DNA of 64,000 nt from Acidiphilium sp. (lineage in GTDB: Bacteria > Pseudomonadota > Alphaproteobacteria > Acetobacterales > Acetobacteraceae), in assembly GCA_028688905.1 (NCBI GenBank), contig JAQTXH010000007.1, positions 50,306 to 114,305 of the forward strand. The letters are read 5' to 3'. Below, in pieces: positions 29,130-38,637 of the stretch. Within the stretch, counting starts at the first letter, position 1. Each line of letters starts with the position of its first letter. The position numbers were made by a program, and so were the translations under genes. Under the pieces are notes generated by a model. The model did no database searches. It saw nothing but the letters and a program-made list of their open reading frames with translations, and was not told where the DNA came from.

Positions 29130-29644
29130 GACGCTACGCCTTTATCTTCGGCGCGCCAGGCGGTGCGCAAATCGTCCCGCGCGCGCGACAGCCTGGACAT
29201 GACGGTGCCGACCGGCACCCCGAGCGTGGTGGCAATCTGCGCATAGGAAAGATCGCCGAACTCGCGCAACACCAACACCTCGCGCAGCGCCTCCGGCAAG
29301 GCGGCGACCATGCCACGCAGCCGGGTGGCATTACTTTTGGTCACCACCAGCTGCTCGGGGTCCGGCGATTTATCCGCAATGTTGCGCAGGACTTCGTCAT
29401 CCACCGGCACGGGCACCACGCGCGGCCGGTCACGGTGGGTGTTTCGCATGATCGCCGCCATCCACGCCCGGAAATTCTCGCCTTTATAGCTTTCGAAATA
29501 GCGTAGGGCGCGCAACACGCTCTCCTGCACCAGCTCGTCGCCTGCCGGCCGGGAGCCAGCCAGAGCGAGGCCGAGCCGGCGCAGATAGCCCAGCTCCGGC
29601 AGGAGCAGACCCCGGAACCGGGACGCGGGATCAGCCTCTGCCAC
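29126..29644 (-). CDS. ECF RNA polymerase sigma factor
   Basis: About 172 residues with region 2 (LVQESVLRALRYFESYKGENFRAWMAAIMRN) and region 4 (LPEALREVLVLREFGDLSYAQIATTLGVPVGTVMSRLSRARDDLR). GTG 29644 is favoured by an AGGGGA nine bases upstream; another GTG at 29680 would add 12 residues. First gene of a sigma/anti-sigma pair. Next to it, upstream on the same strand, are cupredoxin and phosphoesterase genes, which may be its targets or co-regulated partners. Confidence 0.9.
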   Translation of the reverse strand: MAEADPASRFRGLLLPELGYLRRLGLALAGSRPAGDELVQESVLRALRYFESYKGENFRAWMAAIMRNTHRDRPRVVPVPVDDEVLRNIADKSPDPEQLVVTKSNATRLRGMVAALPEALREVLVLREFGDLSYAQIATTLGVPVGTVMSRLSRARDDLRTAWRAEDKGVAS

Positions 29645-29686
29645 CGTGTCATATCCCCTGGAATGGGTACCGGATTCCACAAATTG

Positions 29687-30010
29687 TTACCGTACCGCGA
29701 CCGACCCCCGCATTTCGGGATGGATGGCGCAACGATAATTGTAATCGCCCGCTTTGGAAAACGTGAAACTCCAGTTCGATCCGGGGTCGATCGTGCCGCT
29801 ATCGAATGTTTTGCCATCGAGCGCGGTGGCGGTGTGGGGAACGCTATCCCGGTTGGTCCACGTCACTCGATCGCCCGGATGCACCGTGAGTGTGGCCGGA
29901 CTGAACGTATAGTCATTGATGGTGACCGTCTGGGTGGCCGCGAGCGCGGGGGACGCCCCGAACGCGGCGGCGAGCGAAACCGCGAGCCGCAGGGATTTGA
30001 AATTTTTCAT
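29687..30010 (-). CDS. Periplasmic cupredoxin (amicyanin/plastocyanin-like)
   Basis: A 107-residue protein with a Sec signal peptide ending PALAA. The mature domain shows the single-copper ligand set: His in VPHTATALDG, then C, H and M in YRCAIHPEMRG. This is a type 1 copper site with the short C-x2-H-x2-M ligand loop. Likely an electron carrier or copper-binding protein. It lies 12 bp after the phosphoesterase gene and about 40 bp before the sigma gene. Confidence 0.9.
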   Translation of the reverse strand: MKNFKSLRLAVSLAAAFGASPALAATQTVTINDYTFSPATLTVHPGDRVTWTNRDSVPHTATALDGKTFDSGTIDPGSNWSFTFSKAGDYNYRCAIHPEMRGSVAVR

Positions 30011-30022
30011 CGGTGCCTCCCG

Positions 30023-30973
30023 CTACGCCAAAGTCGAATCGGTGAGAGCCAAAGTGCCGTAGGTTTCGCGGACGCTGACCTGGGTAATGCCCAGATATTC
30101 ACCGATTTCACCCGCGGCGATGGTCAGGACCGGCCCGGCATGCGGCGCGGTACCGGCGACCCCCTGCGGAAACGCGGTGGAACGCGCCGTGTGAAATTTG
30201 ATATGGCCTTCCACTTTCTGCACGATCTGGTGGATATGGCCGTTCAGGAAGGTGACCGAGCCAAAACGGCGGAACAGCGGCATCGCCGCCTGGGCATCGC
30301 CGGTGCCCCAGCCCCATTGCGCGTAAACCGTCCAGAGTGGGACATGGGCAAACACCACGACCGGCGTGGATGAGGACACCGCCCGCAGATCGTCCGCCAG
30401 CCAGGCGATCTGGTCGCGTCCCAACAGCCATTGGCCGTCGGCCCCGCTATGCGTCACATTGGACAGGCCGATGAAATGCACGCCGTGGTCGTTGAAACTA
30501 TACCAGCCATCGCCCTTGGTGCCTTTGCCGTACCGGGCGCGGTAAAGCCGCTTTCCGGGATCGAGCATGTCGTGCTCGCCGGGCACATGATGAATGTCCA
30601 ACCCCGCCGTGGCGTTGATTTGATCGGCGGTGTCGAATTCGTCAGGCTTCGCAAGATGACTGATGTCACCGGTATGCAGCATGAACGCGGGCTTGCGGGG
30701 CAGGGCTTTGACCTGACCGATCGCGGCCTCAAGCGTCCCGGCGACATTCTGGTAGGGTCCGGCTTTGAAGCCGATGTGATTGTCGCTCATCTGCACAAAG
30801 GTAAAAGTTTCGGTGACGGCGGCGTTCGCGTCACCGATCATGCCCAAACCGCCCAAAGTACGCGGCACCCCGGCCACCATTGTCCATAGCATCCCGGTCC
30901 CGATCCATCCGATGCAGGCCATGGCACCGCGGCGGGTGGGGTTTTCCGGATTGAAAGCGCTGTCGTCGGTCAT
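30023..30973 (-). CDS. Exported calcineurin-like metallophosphoesterase
   Basis: A 316-residue protein whose N-terminus has a twin-arginine pattern (NPTRRGAMACIGWIG) followed by a hydrophobic stretch, suggesting Tat export. Metallophosphoesterase motifs run in order: FVQMSDNHIG (D-x-H), HTGDISH, PGEHD (the usual GNHD with Glu for Asn), FAHVPLW, and LNGHIHQ. An AAAGGAAA precedes ATG 30973. Substrate unknown. It is next to the cupredoxin gene and the ECF sigma pair, forming an apparent four-gene unit. Confidence 0.85.
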   Translation of the reverse strand: MTDDSAFNPENPTRRGAMACIGWIGTGMLWTMVAGVPRTLGGLGMIGDANAAVTETFTFVQMSDNHIGFKAGPYQNVAGTLEAAIGQVKALPRKPAFMLHTGDISHLAKPDEFDTADQINATAGLDIHHVPGEHDMLDPGKRLYRARYGKGTKGDGWYSFNDHGVHFIGLSNVTHSGADGQWLLGRDQIAWLADDLRAVSSSTPVVVFAHVPLWTVYAQWGWGTGDAQAAMPLFRRFGSVTFLNGHIHQIVQKVEGHIKFHTARSTAFPQGVAGTAPHAGPVLTIAAGEIGEYLGITQVSVRETYGTLALTDSTLA

Positions 30974-31125
30974 ATTGGTTTCCTTTTGCCTATCCACCGC
31001 AAGACCGCCGCGCCGCAAATTTATTCCCTGTTTTGTGATGACAATTTCGTATCAACCGCCGATTTCGCACAACCCCACGATCATGCTCCAGGCCGGCAAC
31101 GGCAACTCCACCGCCTACGCCCCAT

Positions 31126-32022
31126 TCACGGCCACTTCACCTCAGGCGGCATGCTCATCAAAATCGCCTCGGTATTCCCCCCGGTTTTCAACCCGAACAT
31201 CGTGCCGCGATCGTACAGCAGGTTGAACTCCACATACCGCCCGCGCCGGACCAGCTGGGCTTCGCGTTCTTCGGGCGTCCAGCCCTCGTTCATCCGGCGG
31301 CGGATAATTTCGGGGTACGACTCCAGAAACGCCAGACCGACGTCGCGGGTGAAGGCAAAGTCGGCGTCGGGGTTTTTAGTGTCGAGGTAATCGTAGAAAA
31401 TCCCGCCCGCTCCCCGGGATTCGCCGCGATGGGGCAGATAGAAATATTCATCGCACCACGCCTTGAACTTTTCATAGTAGCCCGGATCATGCGCCTCGCA
31501 CGCCCGCTGAAACGCCGCATGGAAAGTGGCGGCGTCTTCGATCGCGGCGTCGGTCCCGGGTTGCAGCGGCGTGAGGTCGCCGCCGCCGCCGAACCAGCCT
31601 TTGCTGGTCACGATCATGCGGGTGTTCATATGCGCCGCCGGCACGCGCGGGCTGTGCATATGCGAAACCAGGCTGATCCCGCTGGCCCAGAACCGCCGGT
31701 CGTCGCCCGCGCCGGGAATGCTTTTGGCGAATTCTGTGCTGAATGTGCCGCCGACCACCGAGATATTCACCCCGACTTTTTCGAATACCCGCCCGCGCAT
31801 CACGCTCATGGTGCCGCCGCCGTCGAGGTGGTTTTCGCCATCGTCCGCCCGCGTCCACGGTGTGCGCACGAACCGCCCCGGCGGACGGTCGCGCAACGGT
31901 CCGGCGTAATCATCCTCGATCGCCTCGAACGCGGCGCAAATCCGGTCGCGCAGGCTGGCGAACCAGTCCGCCGCCGCCGGCTTCAGGGTTTCATGGGGAG
32001 GCATCGCGGTTTCAGCGTCCAT
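31126..32022 (-). CDS. hemF: Oxygen-dependent coproporphyrinogen III oxidase HemF
   Basis: A 298-residue enzyme converting coproporphyrinogen III to protoporphyrinogen IX using O2. Diagnostic segments are [54 protein letters not shown], and the C-terminal [23 protein letters not shown]. The open frame begins further upstream at 32271, overlapping mtnP. ATG 32022 fits homologue length; ATG 32004 is an alternative. Confidence 0.95.
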   Translation of the reverse strand: MDAETAMPPHETLKPAAADWFASLRDRICAAFEAIEDDYAGPLRDRPPGRFVRTPWTRADDGENHLDGGGTMSVMRGRVFEKVGVNISVVGGTFSTEFAKSIPGAGDDRRFWASGISLVSHMHSPRVPAAHMNTRMIVTSKGWFGGGGDLTPLQPGTDAAIEDAATFHAAFQRACEAHDPGYYEKFKAWCDEYFYLPHRGESRGAGGIFYDYLDTKNPDADFAFTRDVGLAFLESYPEIIRRRMNEGWTPEEREAQLVRRGRYVEFNLLYDRGTMFGLKTGGNTEAILMSMPPEVKWP

Positions 32023-32128
32023 AATGTCAGTATAACCGAGTCGCACACCGCTTGAAATCGCCGACGTTTGCCGCCATGCGGGATCAGACCTGCAGCAATG
32101 GGCTGGCACGGGGCGTGAGGAGAGGCTG

Positions 32129-33019
32129 ATGAACGAAGCGGCGGCGCGGCGTCCGGTGATCGGGGTGATCGGCGGTTCGGGACTGTACGACATCGAGGGG
32201 CTGACGGACCAGCGCTGGGAGCGGGTGGCAAGCCCCTGGGGCGAGGCGTCGGACGCGTTGTTGTTCGGCACGCTCGAAGGGGTTTCGGTCGTGTTTCTGC
32301 CACGTCACGGCCGGGGTCATAAATTATCGCCCTCCGAGCTGAACTATCGCGCGAATATCGACGTGCTGAAGCGCGCCGGCGTCACCGACATTCTGTCGCT
32401 CTCGGCGGTGGGCAGTTTGCGGGCGGATTTGCCGCCGGGGCAGTTCGTGATCGTCGATCAGTTCATCGACCGCACCTTTGCGCGGGAAAAAAGCTTTTTC
32501 GGTGCTGGATGCGTAGCGCATGTGTCGATGGCCGATCCGGTCTGCACCCGCCTGGGCGACGCGCTGGAAGCGGCGGCGCGGTGGCTCGATCTGCCGGTGA
32601 CGCGCGCAGGCACCTATCTCACCATGGAAGGCCCGCAATTCTCGACACGGGCGGAGAGCAACCTGTATCGCAGCTGGGGCTGTTCGGTGATCGGCATGAC
32701 CAACATGCCGGAGGCCAAACTCGCGCGGGAGGCGGAAATTTGTTACGCGACCGTGGCGATGGTGACCGATTTCGACTGCTGGCACGATGAGCACGCGGCG
32801 GTGACGGTGGAGCAGGTGATCAAGGTGCTGCTCGGCAACGCCGACAAGGCGCGCAGCCTCGTGCATGCGGTGGTGCCGCATCTCGGCGGCGCGCGGCACG
32901 TATGCAGTGCGGGTTGCGACCATGCGCTGGACTATGCGATCATCACGCCAGAGGCGGCGCGCGACCCCGAAGCGGTGGCGCGGCTCGATGCGGTGGCCGG
33001 ACGGGTGCTCGGCGGCTGA
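32129..33019 (+). CDS. mtnP: S-methyl-5'-thioadenosine phosphorylase
   Basis: A 296-residue purine-phosphorylase-fold enzyme of methionine salvage. [16 protein letters not shown] is the phosphate loop, [22 protein letters not shown] follows, and [17 protein letters not shown] and [18 protein letters not shown] form the substrate site. GGAGAGG precedes the ATG. It is divergent from hemF. Confidence 0.95.
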   Translation: MNEAAARRPVIGVIGGSGLYDIEGLTDQRWERVASPWGEASDALLFGTLEGVSVVFLPRHGRGHKLSPSELNYRANIDVLKRAGVTDILSLSAVGSLRADLPPGQFVIVDQFIDRTFAREKSFFGAGCVAHVSMADPVCTRLGDALEAAARWLDLPVTRAGTYLTMEGPQFSTRAESNLYRSWGCSVIGMTNMPEAKLAREAEICYATVAMVTDFDCWHDEHAAVTVEQVIKVLLGNADKARSLVHAVVPHLGGARHVCSAGCDHALDYAIITPEAARDPEAVARLDAVAGRVLGG

Positions 33020-33187
33020 TCATCGACCGAGCGGCATCTGCCCATTTTATGGCTCGCACAGGCAGAGATTGCCCTATTTGCGGGCGACGATACCCTCCAC
33101 CAGCCGCGATCGGACCGTTCTTACCGGCATGATTCTTGCCTGCTTTGGTCGAATACGTGCCGACAATCCTGACTTTGGAGCGATATC

Positions 33188-34552
33188 ATGGCCGATGCAG
33201 CACTCCTGACCGTCGAAACCAAAGGGATCGCGCCGGTAACCGTGGCCGAATCGCATGGCCAGCCCCGCGCGCTCTTCGGGTTGTGGATGGCGGCGAACGT
33301 GGAATTCGCGACCCTCACTACCGGCGCGCTGGCGACCGGGGTGTTCGGGCTTTCCGCCGGCGACGCGATCATCGCGATCGTGCTGGGCAATGTCATCGGC
33401 GCGGTGCTGCTGGCGGCGATGTCCACCCTAGGCGTCGAATACGGGCTGCCGCAAATGATCCAGGGTGCCGCCTGGTTTGGCCGGCGAGGCAACAAGCTGC
33501 CGTCGTTCCTGAATTTTTTTGGCGGATTCTCGTGGTTCGGCGTCAACACCATCATCGGCGGCTATGCCTTGCAGTACATGCTGGGCACCCCGTTGATCGC
33601 GAATATCCTGGTGCTCTGCGTGGTGCAGATCGCCATCGCCACGGTTGGGCACGACCTGATCCACGCCGCCGAGAAATACTTCTTCTATCTGCTGGTCGCG
33701 GTCTTCGTCATTCTCAGCGTGATCGCGGCGGCCCATCTCGGAAGTCTGCCGGCGGCCCAGCCCAAGTTGCTGAAAAACGTCGGCGGCACCTCGGGCGCGT
33801 TCATCCTGACCACCTCGGTCGTCGTCGCCTATGTGATGGGCTGGATTCCCTATTCGTCCGATTACACCCGCTATCTGAACCATCAGGGCGAAATCGGGGC
33901 CACCAAACGGGCGGTCTTCATCAATTCGTTCTGGGGCACGCTGATCTCGTGCATCTGGATGGAAGTGCTGGGCGCGATCATCGGAGCAACGGTGGCGCTG
34001 AGCAAACCGTCCGATCTGTTCACCGCCTGGATGCCGCACTGGTTCCATGCGCCGCTGATCATCGCCATCGTGATCGGCACGATCAGCGCGAATATCCTGA
34101 ACATCTATTCGGCAACCCTGTCCTCGCTGGCGCTGGGCATCCGGCTCAGGCAGAGTCAGGCGGCGCTGGTGTGCGGGGCGATCGGCACGGTGATTTCGGT
34201 GCTGGCCGCCACCAATTTCATCAAGAGCTACGAGGATTTCCTGTTTTTCCTCGGCTACTGGACCGCGCCGTGGATTGTGGTGACATTGTTGGGGCATTTC
34301 GGCCAGCGGCACTCCCGCATGGCCAATATCAGCGCGGGATTCGTCGCCTGGGTGATCGGAATGGCCGCCAGCGTGCCGTTTTTCAACCAGTATCCGTTGT
34401 TCGTCGGAGCCTTTGCGGCGGCACATCCGGATCTGGGCGATATTTCGTTTCTGGTCTCGGCGGCGGTCGCCGGGGCGGCATATATGCTGCTCAGCACCTC
34501 GGATCAGAAAGCGGCGCAGTTCAGCCGGCCGCAGGAAGCCATGCGGGTGTGA
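33188..34552 (+). CDS. NCS1 family nucleobase/cation symporter (CodB-like)
   Basis: A 454-residue permease with about twelve membrane segments. The early FGLWMAANVEFATLTTGALATG and FGRRGNKLPSFLNFFGGFSWFGVN are characteristic of the cytosine/purine permease family. SSDYTRYLNH in the central loop is another family mark. Likely imports cytosine, purines or hydantoins; which one is not evident. GGAG lies nine bases before the ATG. A 15-bp triplication spans its stop codon. Confidence 0.87.
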   Translation: MADAALLTVETKGIAPVTVAESHGQPRALFGLWMAANVEFATLTTGALATGVFGLSAGDAIIAIVLGNVIGAVLLAAMSTLGVEYGLPQMIQGAAWFGRRGNKLPSFLNFFGGFSWFGVNTIIGGYALQYMLGTPLIANILVLCVVQIAIATVGHDLIHAAEKYFFYLLVAVFVILSVIAAAHLGSLPAAQPKLLKNVGGTSGAFILTTSVVVAYVMGWIPYSSDYTRYLNHQGEIGATKRAVFINSFWGTLISCIWMEVLGAIIGATVALSKPSDLFTAWMPHWFHAPLIIAIVIGTISANILNIYSATLSSLALGIRLRQSQAALVCGAIGTVISVLAATNFIKSYEDFLFFLGYWTAPWIVVTLLGHFGQRHSRMANISAGFVAWVIGMAASVPFFNQYPLFVGAFAAAHPDLGDISFLVSAAVAGAAYMLLSTSDQKAAQFSRPQEAMRV

Positions 34553-34590
34553 TCGCAGTGGGTGTGATCGCAACGGGGTCAATCGCAATG
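34546..34590. repeat. 15-bp tandem repeat, three copies, across a stop codon
   Basis: GGTGTGATCGCAGTG (34546-34560), GGTGTGATCGCAACG (34561-34575) and GGGTCAATCGCAATG (34576-34590). The first copy contains the TGA of the NCS1 gene; because the unit is five codons, the second copy places another TGA in the same frame. Confidence 0.93.
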
Positions 34591-34768
34591 GGGGCCGCGC
34601 CGTTAACGCGCTGTTCATAGCGCATCTCTACAATCGGTGACGGCGCGGAGGGCACGTTGGGCATTCGCCCCACCGCCACGGCATAAAATATGTTTATCGT
34701 GATCGTCTCCAAAAATTGGGATAATCCATCAAGCTCCTATGATGGTTCTCTGTCGATGGAGGCGGATC

Positions 34769-35404
34769 ATGCGTTTTTCTGTGCTGGGGGCAACGGCCAT
34801 CGCCGCCGCGCTGCTGTGGGGGCCGAGGGCACGCGCCACTCCCCCGCGCGCGGTTTCGGCTTCCGGCCTGGTCCAGCCCGGCGATCCGGTGTTCGGCAAT
34901 CCGCACGGGTCGATCACCATCGTCGATTTCTACGACACCTCGTGCCTCCCCTGCCGCGCGATGAACCAGCGGATCGAACGGCTGATCGCGCGCGATCCGC
35001 AAATCCGCTACGTGCCGATCGACATGCCAATCCTGGGCGCGCAAAGCGAACTGGCGGCCAAAGCGCTGGTCGCGGCGGCGCGGCAAGGCCGGTTTCCGGC
35101 CATGCAGCAGCGGTTGCTGACCCAATCGCATCTGCCAACCCCGGCGCTGCTGCGGGCCGATGCGGCGTCGCTCGGGTTCAATATGCCCCGGTTCGAGCGG
35201 GATCTCGCCAGTGCCGCGACGGCGCGCGCCATCGCGGCGCGTTTGCGGTGGGGCGCTACCCTCGGCATCCACTACGTGCCGATCATCTACATCGGCCGCA
35301 ACCGCATCCCCGGTTCCATGAGCTACAAAGACCTGCTCTGGCTGGTGGCACACGCGCATCAACAACTGCTGACCGAGGTGGCGACCCCGCCGGCGCATTC
35401 CTGA
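34769..35404 (+). CDS. DsbA-like thioredoxin-fold exported protein
   Basis: A 211-residue protein with a signal peptide (MRFSVLGATAIAAALLWG..ARA). The redox motif is C-L-P-C at residues 59-62 in TIVDFYDTSCLPCRAMN, and the cis-Pro is in GIHYVPIIYIG. The helical insertion between them resembles DsbA/DsbG-type (DSBA-like) oxidoreductases. It probably catalyses disulfide formation or isomerisation in the periplasm. GGAGG upstream supports ATG 34769 rather than 34739. Confidence 0.85.
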   Translation: MRFSVLGATAIAAALLWGPRARATPPRAVSASGLVQPGDPVFGNPHGSITIVDFYDTSCLPCRAMNQRIERLIARDPQIRYVPIDMPILGAQSELAAKALVAAARQGRFPAMQQRLLTQSHLPTPALLRADAASLGFNMPRFERDLASAATARAIAARLRWGATLGIHYVPIIYIGRNRIPGSMSYKDLLWLVAHAHQQLLTEVATPPAHS

Positions 35405-35539
35405 GTGCTGGGTTGCGGCGACGATCCGCCCGGCTATTGCCGATTCGCCGCACCGTTCATTTATACTGGTATACTGGGGGCGATCGGTGGCGGCGAAATC
35501 GCCGGAGCCGTGACTCACACGTGAAACAGGTTGCCGCCG

Positions 35540-36775
35540 ATGCCGACGCTTTGCCGCGATTGCGACGCCGTTTTCACCGCCGCATCCGTCTGCCCACGGT
35601 GCGGCGGCACCAGGCTGATCGGCCATGCCGAGCTTCCGACCCTGACGATTGCCCATGTCGATTGCGATGCATTTTTCGCCAGCGTCGAAAAGCGTGACCG
35701 GGCCGAATTGCGCGACCGCCCGGTGATCGTCGGTGGGGGTGCCCGTGGCGTGGTGGCGGCCTGCTGCTATATCGCCCGGCTGTCCGGGGTGCGCTCCGCG
35801 ATGCCGATGTTCAAGGCGCTGAAACTCTGCCCGGACGCCACGGTGATCCGTCCCGATCTCGCGAAATACGCCATCGTGGCACGCGAGATCCGCGCCATGA
35901 TGAACCGCCTGACCCCACTGGTGCAACCGCTGTCGATCGACGAGGCGGCCCTCGATCTATCCGGCACCCAGGCGCTGCACAACGCGCCGCCCGCCGCCGT
36001 GCTCAGCCGGTTCGCCCGCGCGGTGGAGCAACAAGTGGGGGTGACGGTATCGATCGGCCTCGCCCCCAACCGGCTGCTCGCCAAACTCGCCGCCGAACGC
36101 GACAAACCACGCGGCTTCGCCATTCTGGGGCAAGACGCCGCCGCGATCCTGGCCCCCGAACCGGTGGGCGTATTGCCCGGAATCGGCCCCGCCCTGGTCC
36201 GCAAACTGGCGGGGTTCGGCATCACCAGGATCGGCCTGTTGGCTGCTCTCGATCCCAGCGCCGCCCGAACGAGGCTGGGCGACGATGGCCCGGCGCTGAC
36301 GGCACGGGCGCGTGGCGAGGATGCGCGGGGGGTGGACCCGGTGCGCGCGACCAAATCGATCAGTGCGGAAACCACCTTCAACACCGACATCACCGACCCC
36401 GCCGCTCTGGCGCGCGCCCTCTGGCCGCTATGCGAAAAGCTCGGGCGACGGTTGCGGCTCGAAAATTTCGCCGCCGCCGGTCTGGTGCTGAAACTGAAAA
36501 CCGCCCGTTTCGAAACCCACACCCACGCCATCAAACTGACCGCGCCGACCCTGTTGCCCGAGTCCATATTCGAGGCTGCCAAACCGGCGTTGTATCAGAC
36601 TGCGGGGCCAGCCTACCGCCTGATCGGGATCGGCGCGGCCCGGCTGGTCAGCGCCGATCTGGCCGATCAGGGCGATCTGATGGATCGGGAGTCACCCCGC
36701 CGGGCCGCGCGGCAGCAGGCGATGGATAAATTGCGCGAAAAGTTCGGCGCGGAGATCATACGGCGGGGTCGCTGA
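35540..36775 (+). CDS. dinB: DNA polymerase IV (Y family) with N-terminal zinc ribbon
   Basis: A 411-residue translesion polymerase. Palm motifs are IAHVDCDAFFASVEKRD, with the metal-binding Asp, and PLSIDEAALDLSG with the catalytic DE. GVTVSIGLAPNRLLAKLAAERDKP and an HhH-like VLPGIGPALVRKL follow. Before the polymerase core there is a CRDC...CPRC zinc ribbon (about residues 5-24), known in several alphaproteobacterial DinB proteins. ATG 35540 is preferred to TTG 35531. No beta-clamp-binding motif was confidently identified at the C-terminus. Confidence 0.93.
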   Translation: MPTLCRDCDAVFTAASVCPRCGGTRLIGHAELPTLTIAHVDCDAFFASVEKRDRAELRDRPVIVGGGARGVVAACCYIARLSGVRSAMPMFKALKLCPDATVIRPDLAKYAIVAREIRAMMNRLTPLVQPLSIDEAALDLSGTQALHNAPPAAVLSRFARAVEQQVGVTVSIGLAPNRLLAKLAAERDKPRGFAILGQDAAAILAPEPVGVLPGIGPALVRKLAGFGITRIGLLAALDPSAARTRLGDDGPALTARARGEDARGVDPVRATKSISAETTFNTDITDPAALARALWPLCEKLGRRLRLENFAAAGLVLKLKTARFETHTHAIKLTAPTLLPESIFEAAKPALYQTAGPAYRLIGIGAARLVSADLADQGDLMDRESPRRAARQQAMDKLREKFGAEIIRRGR

Positions 36776-36797
36776 ACCAACGGGCTTTGCCCCTGCG

Positions 36798-37742
36798 TTA
36801 ACCGGCCTTCGCGGCAAGCAACCCCAGTCGCCGCAACCGATGCCTTAACTGATCGTACGTAATCCCCAGTGCCGCGGCGGTGCGGCGCTGGTTGTGACGG
36901 TGTGCGACGAGGACGGCCTTGAGGCTCGCGGCGTCATCGGGCGCGATGGGGGGGCGACCAAACGGGTCGAGCCTGATCTGCGCCAGCGGCACCCGCCAAT
37001 CCGCCTCGCGATACAGGCTGCGCTCCACCACGTTGCGCAACTCCCGCACATTGCCCGGCCAGTCATGCGCGAGCAGGGCATCCTGTGCGGCGGGCGCGAA
37101 ACCCGCGAAAAAATCGCGCCCGAGTTCCGAGGTCATCCGCTGGGCAAAATGCTGGGCGAGGTGCAGCACGTCCTCGCCCCGCTCGCGCAGCGGCGGAATC
37201 CGGATCACATCGAACGCCAACCGATCCAGCAAATCCGCGCGGAATTTTTTGGCGGAAACCAGGGCGGGCAAATCCTCATGCGTCGCCGCGATCACCCGGA
37301 CATCGACATGTACGGGTTCATTGCCGCCCACCCGCTCGAACACGCCATACTCGATCACCCGCAGCAATTTTTCCTGCACCGCGAGCGAGGCGTTGGCAAT
37401 TTCATCGAGAAACAGCGTGCCGTGATCCGCCAGTTCAAACCGTGAGGCGCGCCGCCGCGCCGCCCCGGTAAACGCGCCCGCCTCATGGCCGAACAATTCG
37501 GAATCGAGCAGGGATTCCGAAAGTGCCGCGCAGTTGAGTTGCAGCAACGGCTGATTCCACCGTGCCGAAAGCAAAGCGAGCCGGCTCGCCACCAGTTCCT
37601 TGCCGGTGCCGCGCTCGCCGATCACCAGCACCGGCCGGTCGATCGGGGCGAGGTCGGAGACATGGGTGAGCATGGCGCGGAACGCAACGCTTTCGCCGAT
37701 CAGATTGGCCTGCGCCGGGCCGGTCGAAACCGTGACGGTCAT
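36798..37742 (-). CDS. pspF: Sigma-54-dependent activator PspF
   Basis: About 314 residues. It has no receiver domain, as in PspF, and begins with the AAA+ module: Walker A GERGTGKE, the sigma-54 contact loop GAFTGA, Walker B TLFLDEI, and RADLLDRLAF. The C-terminal Fis-type helix-turn-helix is at NQRRTAAALGITYDQLRHRLRRLGL. It activates the divergent psp operon and is normally held inactive by PspA. ATG 37742 is preferred; an upstream start at 37769 is possible. Confidence 0.93.
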   Translation of the reverse strand: MTVTVSTGPAQANLIGESVAFRAMLTHVSDLAPIDRPVLVIGERGTGKELVASRLALLSARWNQPLLQLNCAALSESLLDSELFGHEAGAFTGAARRRASRFELADHGTLFLDEIANASLAVQEKLLRVIEYGVFERVGGNEPVHVDVRVIAATHEDLPALVSAKKFRADLLDRLAFDVIRIPPLRERGEDVLHLAQHFAQRMTSELGRDFFAGFAPAAQDALLAHDWPGNVRELRNVVERSLYREADWRVPLAQIRLDPFGRPPIAPDDAASLKAVLVAHRHNQRRTAAALGITYDQLRHRLRRLGLLAAKAG

Positions 37743-37811
37743 GGCATTGATCCCAATAATTGGTGCCAATGATTAGCAAATGTTTCGGGTGAGGTTCAAC
37801 CAAAATCGCCG

Positions 37812-37834
37812 AAATCGTCATTTATCAACGATTT
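37812..37834. promoter_or_regulatory. Possible PspF upstream activator site
   Basis: AAATCGT (37812-37818) and ACGATTT (37828-37834) form a perfect 7-bp inverted repeat in the pspF-pspA intergenic region, upstream of the sigma-54 promoter. Position and symmetry suggest an enhancer; it is closer to the promoter than most PspF sites. Confidence 0.4.
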
Positions 37835-37861
37835 AAGACAAATGCGCGGGTTCGGCGGGTT

Positions 37862-37877
37862 TGGCACGCAATGTGCA
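37862..37877 (+). promoter_or_regulatory. Sigma-54 (-24/-12) promoter of the psp operon
   Basis: TGGCACGCAATGTGCA matches the sigma-54 consensus TGGCACG-N4-TTGCA except for one base, with GG and GC exactly ten bases apart. It lies 42 bp upstream of the pspA ATG and next to a PspF gene. Confidence 0.88.
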
Positions 37878-37918
37878 ATCAGGTCCGCATCCGCCTCTCT
37901 CACTCAAAGGAGGATCCC

Positions 37919-38602
37919 ATGGGGATTTTCTCGCGCCTGTCCGACATCGTGAATTCCAACCTCAATTCCCTGCTCGACCGCGCGGAAGACCCGCAAAAGG
38001 TCATCCGCCTGGTGATCCAGGAAATGGAGGACACGCTGGTCGAGGTGCGCTCCGCCGCCGTGCGCCTGATTGCGGAGCGCCGCGAGGTCGAACGCCGGAT
38101 TGCGGCACTCACCAGGGATCAGGACGAATGGCACCGCAAGGCCGAATTCGCGGTGCAACGGAGCCGGGAAGATCTCGCCAAAGCGGCCCTGCTTGCCAAA
38201 AGCCGGGCGGCGCAGGCAATTGCCGAGGCACAAACCCAGATCGAAGCGGTGCAATCGGCCATCGCCCAGCAAAATGAGGATATCGGCAAGCTGCAAGCCA
38301 AGCTCGACGACGCCAAATCCCGCGAAAAATTGATCAAACTCCGCCAGCAGAACGCAACCACGCGGTTACGGGTGAAGCAGTCGCTCTACGACGAACGGGT
38401 GACCGACGCCTTTGCACGGTTCGAGCAGGTCGAGCGCAATCTGGACGTGATGGAAGGCCGCGCCGAAGCCTACGACCTCGGCCGCCGCCCGGCGGAACCG
38501 ACGGTCGCCGAGGAGTTCGCGGCGCTGGAAGCGAACGATCAGGTCGACCGTGAGCTTGCCGAGCTGAAATTGCGGATCAAACCCGAGGAAAAAGCCGCCT
38601 AA
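37919..38602 (+). CDS. pspA: Phage shock protein A
   Basis: A 227-residue PspA/IM30 protein that is almost entirely coiled coil. It starts with the amphipathic helix MGIFSRLSDIVNSNLNSLLD, followed by EDPQKVIRLVIQEMEDTLVEV. It binds and stabilises stressed inner membrane (ESCRT-III fold) and inhibits PspF. AAGGAGG lies just before ATG 37919. First gene downstream of the sigma-54 promoter. Confidence 0.97.
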   Translation: MGIFSRLSDIVNSNLNSLLDRAEDPQKVIRLVIQEMEDTLVEVRSAAVRLIAERREVERRIAALTRDQDEWHRKAEFAVQRSREDLAKAALLAKSRAAQAIAEAQTQIEAVQSAIAQQNEDIGKLQAKLDDAKSREKLIKLRQQNATTRLRVKQSLYDERVTDAFARFEQVERNLDVMEGRAEAYDLGRRPAEPTVAEEFAALEANDQVDRELAELKLRIKPEEKAA

Positions 38603-38637
38603 GCGGCAACCGTACCAACCGTACAAGGAGAGGTTTC

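Noticed and set aside
31077..31088. ACGATCATGCTC match to the dispersed element upstream of the phosphoesterase
   Set aside because: Only 12 bases match with no flanking similarity, so it may be chance.
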